DNA of 8,162 bases from an uncultured Clostridia bacterium. Its GTDB lineage: Bacteria > Bacillota > Clostridia > Oscillospirales > Acutalibacteraceae. Positions 6,572 through 8,162 of the stretch are shown one piece after another. Within the stretch, counting starts at the first letter, position 1; every line of letters begins with the position of its first letter. The stretch lies in NCBI GenBank assembly GCA_946409885.1, contig CAMJYF010000056.1, forward strand, positions 1 to 8,162. Direction: 5' to 3'. The position numbers were made by a program, and so were the translations under genes. Below the pieces are notes generated by a model. The model was not told the DNA's origin. It worked only from the letters and a program-made list of their open reading frames with translations, and searched no databases.

Positions 6572-7309
6572 ATGGCGTTTTTGAAACCGGACGCGGTGAC
6601 GGAGGAATACGGCCTGCGGATTGCGGAAAAGCCGATCACCGCCCAAAGCGGCGTGCGGTATTACAGCAACCGGCGGCTGAACACCCCGGATCACCGGCCG
6701 GCATATATCACGGTCCACAATACGGACCGGATCCGTACGGCGGCGGGGACCACCATGGCGGAGCAGTACGCCCGCGCCACCTACAACAACAATATGGGGG
6801 ACGTGGTGGTCCACTACTATATCGACGGGGAGGACTGCTGGCACATCCTGGCCGACGACACGGTGGGCTGGCACGCGGCGGACGGCGTGAACGGCCCCGG
6901 CAACACCAAGTCCGTCGCCATTGAGATCATCATGGATGGCAGCGGCGACGCGGCGGACAAAGCCGCGGAGGACCGGGGCGCGCTGCTGGCGGCGATATTG
7001 CTGCACAGGTACGGGCTGGGGATGGACCGGCTGAAGACCCACCGGGACTGGTATCCGAAAAAGTACTGCCCGGCGTATCTGCTGGGCCACTGGCAGGCCT
7101 TTGCCGACAGGGTGAAAGCCCATCTGGCCGCGCTGGAGGCGGCGGACGGGGCAAAAGAAAATGCCGCGCCGGAACAGACCGACGCGGGCGGGAGGACCTT
7201 TTACCGGGTGCAGGTGGGCTTTTACGGCGTAAAGGCCAATGCCGAGGCCATGAAGAACAGACTGAAGCAGGCGGGTTTTTCCGCCATCATCAAGGAGGAG
7301 AAGGTATGA
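6572..7309 (+). CDS. N-acetylmuramoyl-L-alanine amidase (endolysin, amidase_2 family) with short SPOR-like tail (245 aa)
   Basis: This zinc amidase would cleave the bond between N-acetylmuramic acid and L-alanine of peptidoglycan and release phage at lysis. The amidase_2/PGRP fold spans about residues 22-180. Visible motifs are ITVHNTD with zinc-ligand H49, HYYIDGEDCWHI (81-92), GWHAAD (99-104), AIEI with E118, and the closing THRDWYPKKYCP with H157 and C166, where the family has the last His and a Cys/Asp ligand. A linker rich in Ala/Glu (185-208) leads to residues 209-243, FYRVQVGFYGVKANAEAMKNRLKQAGF, split here only by description; this resembles the first half of a SPOR peptidoglycan-binding domain, which is normally about 70 aa. 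There is no signal peptide, so export depends on the holin encoded next. The stop overlaps the holin start by 4 bp (ATGA). Confidence 0.92.
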   Translation: MAFLKPDAVTEEYGLRIAEKPITAQSGVRYYSNRRLNTPDHRPAYITVHNTDRIRTAAGTTMAEQYARATYNNNMGDVVVHYYIDGEDCWHILADDTVGWHAADGVNGPGNTKSVAIEIIMDGSGDAADKAAEDRGALLAAILLHRYGLGMDRLKTHRDWYPKKYCPAYLLGHWQAFADRVKAHLAALEAADGAKENAAPEQTDAGGRTFYRVQVGFYGVKANAEAMKNRLKQAGFSAIIKEEKV

Positions 7310-7518
7310 AAGAAAAATGGGCGCTGCGGGAACGGCTGAAGAGCCGCGTGCTGTGGGCGGCGGTGCTGGGCTGCGTGATGACGGTGCTTTCCGCCTTTGA
7401 CGCGTGGGGCAAGCTGGGCGTGACGGCGGAGGGCTTTCGGGAGATCGCCGCTTCCGTGGGCGCGGTGCTGGCGGCCTTTGGGGTGTTCAACGACCCCACC
7501 AGCCGGGAGGCGTTCTGA
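7306..7518 (+). CDS. Phage holin, LC3-like family (70 aa)
   Basis: This small membrane protein probably forms the lesion through which the amidase reaches the wall. It has a basic N-terminus (MKEKWALRERLKSR), a first hydrophobic segment at about residues 15-31, a short polar loop, a second at 46-61, and a C-terminal FGVFNDPTSREAF. An NDPT-type end directly after the second membrane segment is characteristic of the LC3-type holins (phage_holin_1) of Bacillota phages. A strong AAGGAGG site (7292-7298) lies 7 nt upstream, and the start overlaps the amidase stop. A Gly/Ala-rich second segment is usual for holins. Confidence in a holin call is high; confidence in the exact subfamily is moderate. 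Confidence 0.87.
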   Translation: MKEKWALRERLKSRVLWAAVLGCVMTVLSAFDAWGKLGVTAEGFREIAASVGAVLAAFGVFNDPTSREAF

Positions 7519-7760
7519 TGGGCCCCACGGAAAACTGCCCCTGCGAGGCGGTGCGGAAGATGGAGGAGGTGCTGGACCGGCATGAGGCCCAGCTGGCCAG
7601 GGGGCAGACGGATTTCGCGGTGATCCGCACGGACCTGAACTATATCAAATCCAAGCTGGACGAGCGTTCCCGCTTCAACACCCAGACGGTTTCCGCTATC
7701 GTGCAGGCGGTCTGCACGCTGCTGGTGGCGCTGATCGCGGCGCGGCTGGGGCTTTCATGA
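7518..7760 (+). CDS. XhlA-like phage lysis-associated membrane protein (80 aa)
   Basis: The product has a Cys-containing N-terminus (ENCPCEAV), an amphipathic/coiled-coil stretch at about residues 11-52 (KMEEVLDRHEAQLARG, then VIRTDLNYIKSKLDERS), and one C-terminal hydrophobic segment at about 57-77. This layout, a cytoplasmic coiled coil followed by a tail anchor, matches XhlA-like proteins that act with holins and amidases in Bacillus-type lysis cassettes. The ATG at 7518 shares one base with the holin TGA (TGATG) and has GGGAGG at 7505-7510 with a 7-nt spacer. The open frame upstream to 7404 is a shadow of the holin. An accessory holin/antiholin is an alternative. It is the last phage gene before the host 5S locus. 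Confidence 0.72.
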   Translation: MGPTENCPCEAVRKMEEVLDRHEAQLARGQTDFAVIRTDLNYIKSKLDERSRFNTQTVSAIVQAVCTLLVALIAARLGLS

Positions 7761-7783
7761 GGCAAAAGGCATAACAAACGAAA

Positions 7784-7814
7784 AAAGAGCGTATTCGCAA
7801 TGAATACGCTCTTT
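7784..7814 (-). terminator. Intrinsic terminator of the 5S rRNA gene
   Basis: A perfect 13-bp stem (AAAGAGCGTATTC at 7784-7796, GAATACGCTCTTT at 7802-7814) closes a 5-nt loop. Read on the - strand it begins 2 nt after the 5S 3' end and runs into a six-U tract (complement of 7781-7786). It thus fits an intrinsic terminator for 5S. On the + strand only three T follow the stem, so it would be a weaker terminator for the converging phage transcript. Confidence 0.9.
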
Positions 7815-7816
7815 GT

Positions 7817-7932
7817 GTCGGCGACGACCTATCTTCCCGGGCAGCTGCCCGCCAAGTATTTTCGGCGCAGTTGAGCTTAACTACCGTGTTCGGGATGGGA
7901 ACGGGTGGGACCTCAATGCTATAGACACCGAC
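7817..7932 (-). rRNA. rrf: 5S ribosomal RNA
   Basis: The reverse complement contains the universal 5S core: CCCATCCCGAACACG (7885-7899), the GAGGTCCCACC arm before it, and the GGGAAGATAGGTCGTCGCC end. The terminal helix I pairs 5' GTCGGTG (7926-7932) with 3' CGCCGAC (7817-7823), including one G-U pair, which sets the ends and gives about 116 nt; ends may be off by 1-3 nt. It is transcribed towards the phage genes. No 23S sequence precedes it: instead a dedicated promoter lies about 30 bp upstream, and a terminator follows directly, so this copy appears to be a single-gene unit. The sequence type is that of Bacillota. Confidence 0.96.
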
Positions 7933-7965
7933 TGACTGAAAGGCCTTGCCTCTCAAGCAAGGGGT

Positions 7966-7994
7966 AGTATACCACAGGGGAAAGGGTTTGTCAA
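7966..7994 (-). promoter_or_regulatory. SigA-type promoter of the 5S rRNA gene
   Basis: On the - strand a perfect -35 TTGACA (7989-7994) is followed by a 17-bp spacer and a -10 TATACT (7966-7971, one mismatch to TATAAT). The discriminator is ACCCC, GC-rich as in many stable-RNA promoters. Transcription would begin near 7958-7960, about 27 nt before the mature 5S 5' end. A small dyad, CCTTGC/GCAAGG (7944-7949/7957-7962), overlaps the expected start. Confidence 0.9.
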
Positions 7995-7997
7995 GCA

Positions 7998-8014
7998 TTT
8001 TTTTTATTTTTTTT
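7998..8014 (-). promoter_or_regulatory. UP-like A-tract upstream of the 5S promoter
   Basis: Seventeen consecutive positions are all T except one A on the + strand, so on the - strand this is an almost pure A-tract 3 bp upstream of the -35 box. Such phased A/T tracts bind the RNA polymerase alpha C-terminal domain at rRNA promoters. Its placement supports a strong rRNA promoter; activity is inference. Confidence 0.65.
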
Positions 8015-8048
8015 GAGAGAGAAAGAGGGATTTGGCGAGCGCTTTGTA

Positions 8049-8069
8049 GGGGCGGGCACCGACCGCCCG
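8049..8069. repeat. GC-rich REP-like palindrome
   Basis: GGGCGG (8050-8055) and CCGCCC (8063-8068) form a 6-bp inverted repeat with a 7-nt loop, preceded by TTGTAGG. From memory, TGTAGGGGCG...CGCCC palindromes recur between genes in many gut Clostridia genomes, so this may be one copy of a dispersed intergenic repeat. No T-tract follows on either strand, which argues against a terminator. Confidence 0.5.
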
Positions 8070-8097
8070 CAACCGGTTTCCCCACAAAACCACATTG

Positions 8098-8162
8098 AAA
8101 TCCATAATAATTCCGATCATTATGGTTGATTCTGCCTTATTATTATGACATATTATGGATTT
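8098..8162. repeat. AT-rich segment bounded by a 12-bp inverted repeat
   Basis: AAATCCATAATA (8098-8109) is perfectly inverted as TATTATGGATTT (8151-8162), 41 bp apart. A further ATTATGG at 8119-8125 is inverted relative to CCATAAT at 8102-8108. The segment is strongly AT-rich beside GC-rich DNA. It could be a very small MITE-like element, a multi-site operator, or a structured leader cut off by the window end. I see no gene in it and no convincing promoter. Confidence 0.5.

Noticed and set aside
7696..8085. 129-aa open frame on the - strand
   Set aside because: It runs through the 5S rRNA gene, its promoter and its terminator, so it is not a plausible protein gene.
8126..8156. Possible promoter TTGATT...TATTAT on the + strand near the window end
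   Set aside because: The spacing is 19 bp to the only reasonable -10 and the whole stretch is AT-rich, so a chance match is likely.
1..8162. tRNA genes, CRISPR arrays, integrase, transposase or toxin-antitoxin genes
   Set aside because: None was found: no regularly spaced repeats, no tRNA cloverleaf signature, and no recombinase or toxin motifs in any well-supported frame.

Overview
The window looks like the right-hand end of a prophage in a GC-rich member of the Bacillota, probably of the Oscillospiraceae/Clostridia type. It runs through the late virion and lysis genes into a host 5S rRNA gene. The evidence is a single-direction block of tightly packed, G/C-ending genes with GGAGG-type ribosome binding sites; a LC3-type holin and an XhlA-like protein, both typical of Bacillota phages; and a Bacillota-type 5S rRNA on the opposite strand. 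The taxonomic placement is inference from composition and gene families.

Layout on the + strand, 1-7760: a 122-aa protein resembling a head-tail adaptor; a 511-aa beta-strand-rich, propeller-like protein resembling a tail hub or nozzle; a 51-aa microgene; a 303-aa virion-type protein with an EF-hand/dockerin-like loop and C-terminal 31-aa repeats; a 976-aa multidomain tail fibre/tailspike; a 187-aa Ig-like/bacterial-repeat protein of foreign-looking composition; an N-acetylmuramoyl-L-alanine amidase (endolysin) with a short SPOR-like tail; a holin; and an XhlA-like membrane protein. Stops and starts overlap at five of the eight junctions (ATGA, TGATG or an 8-bp overlap), so these genes are probably translationally coupled within one late transcript. 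No tape-measure or major tail protein lies between the adaptor-like gene and the fibre, which fits a short-tailed (podovirus-like) plan.

Right flank, 7761-8162: a strong hairpin with a U-tract ends a 5S rRNA gene on the - strand. The 5S gene has its own near-consensus promoter (TTGACA-N17-TATACT) with an A-tract UP-like element. Farther out are a GC-rich REP-like palindrome and an AT-rich stretch bounded by a perfect 12-bp inverted repeat at the window edge. Only 23 bp separate the last phage gene from the 5S terminator hairpin, so the prophage/host junction (attR) probably lies in or beside that hairpin.

The most unusual item is the 976-aa fibre. Its NlpC/P60-like peptidase motifs (Cys at residue 229; EGDLLFF at 437-443 and His456) are separated by an insertion carrying two tandem CBM5/12-like carbohydrate-binding modules. 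Two pyocin-knob-like domains follow before the C-terminus.
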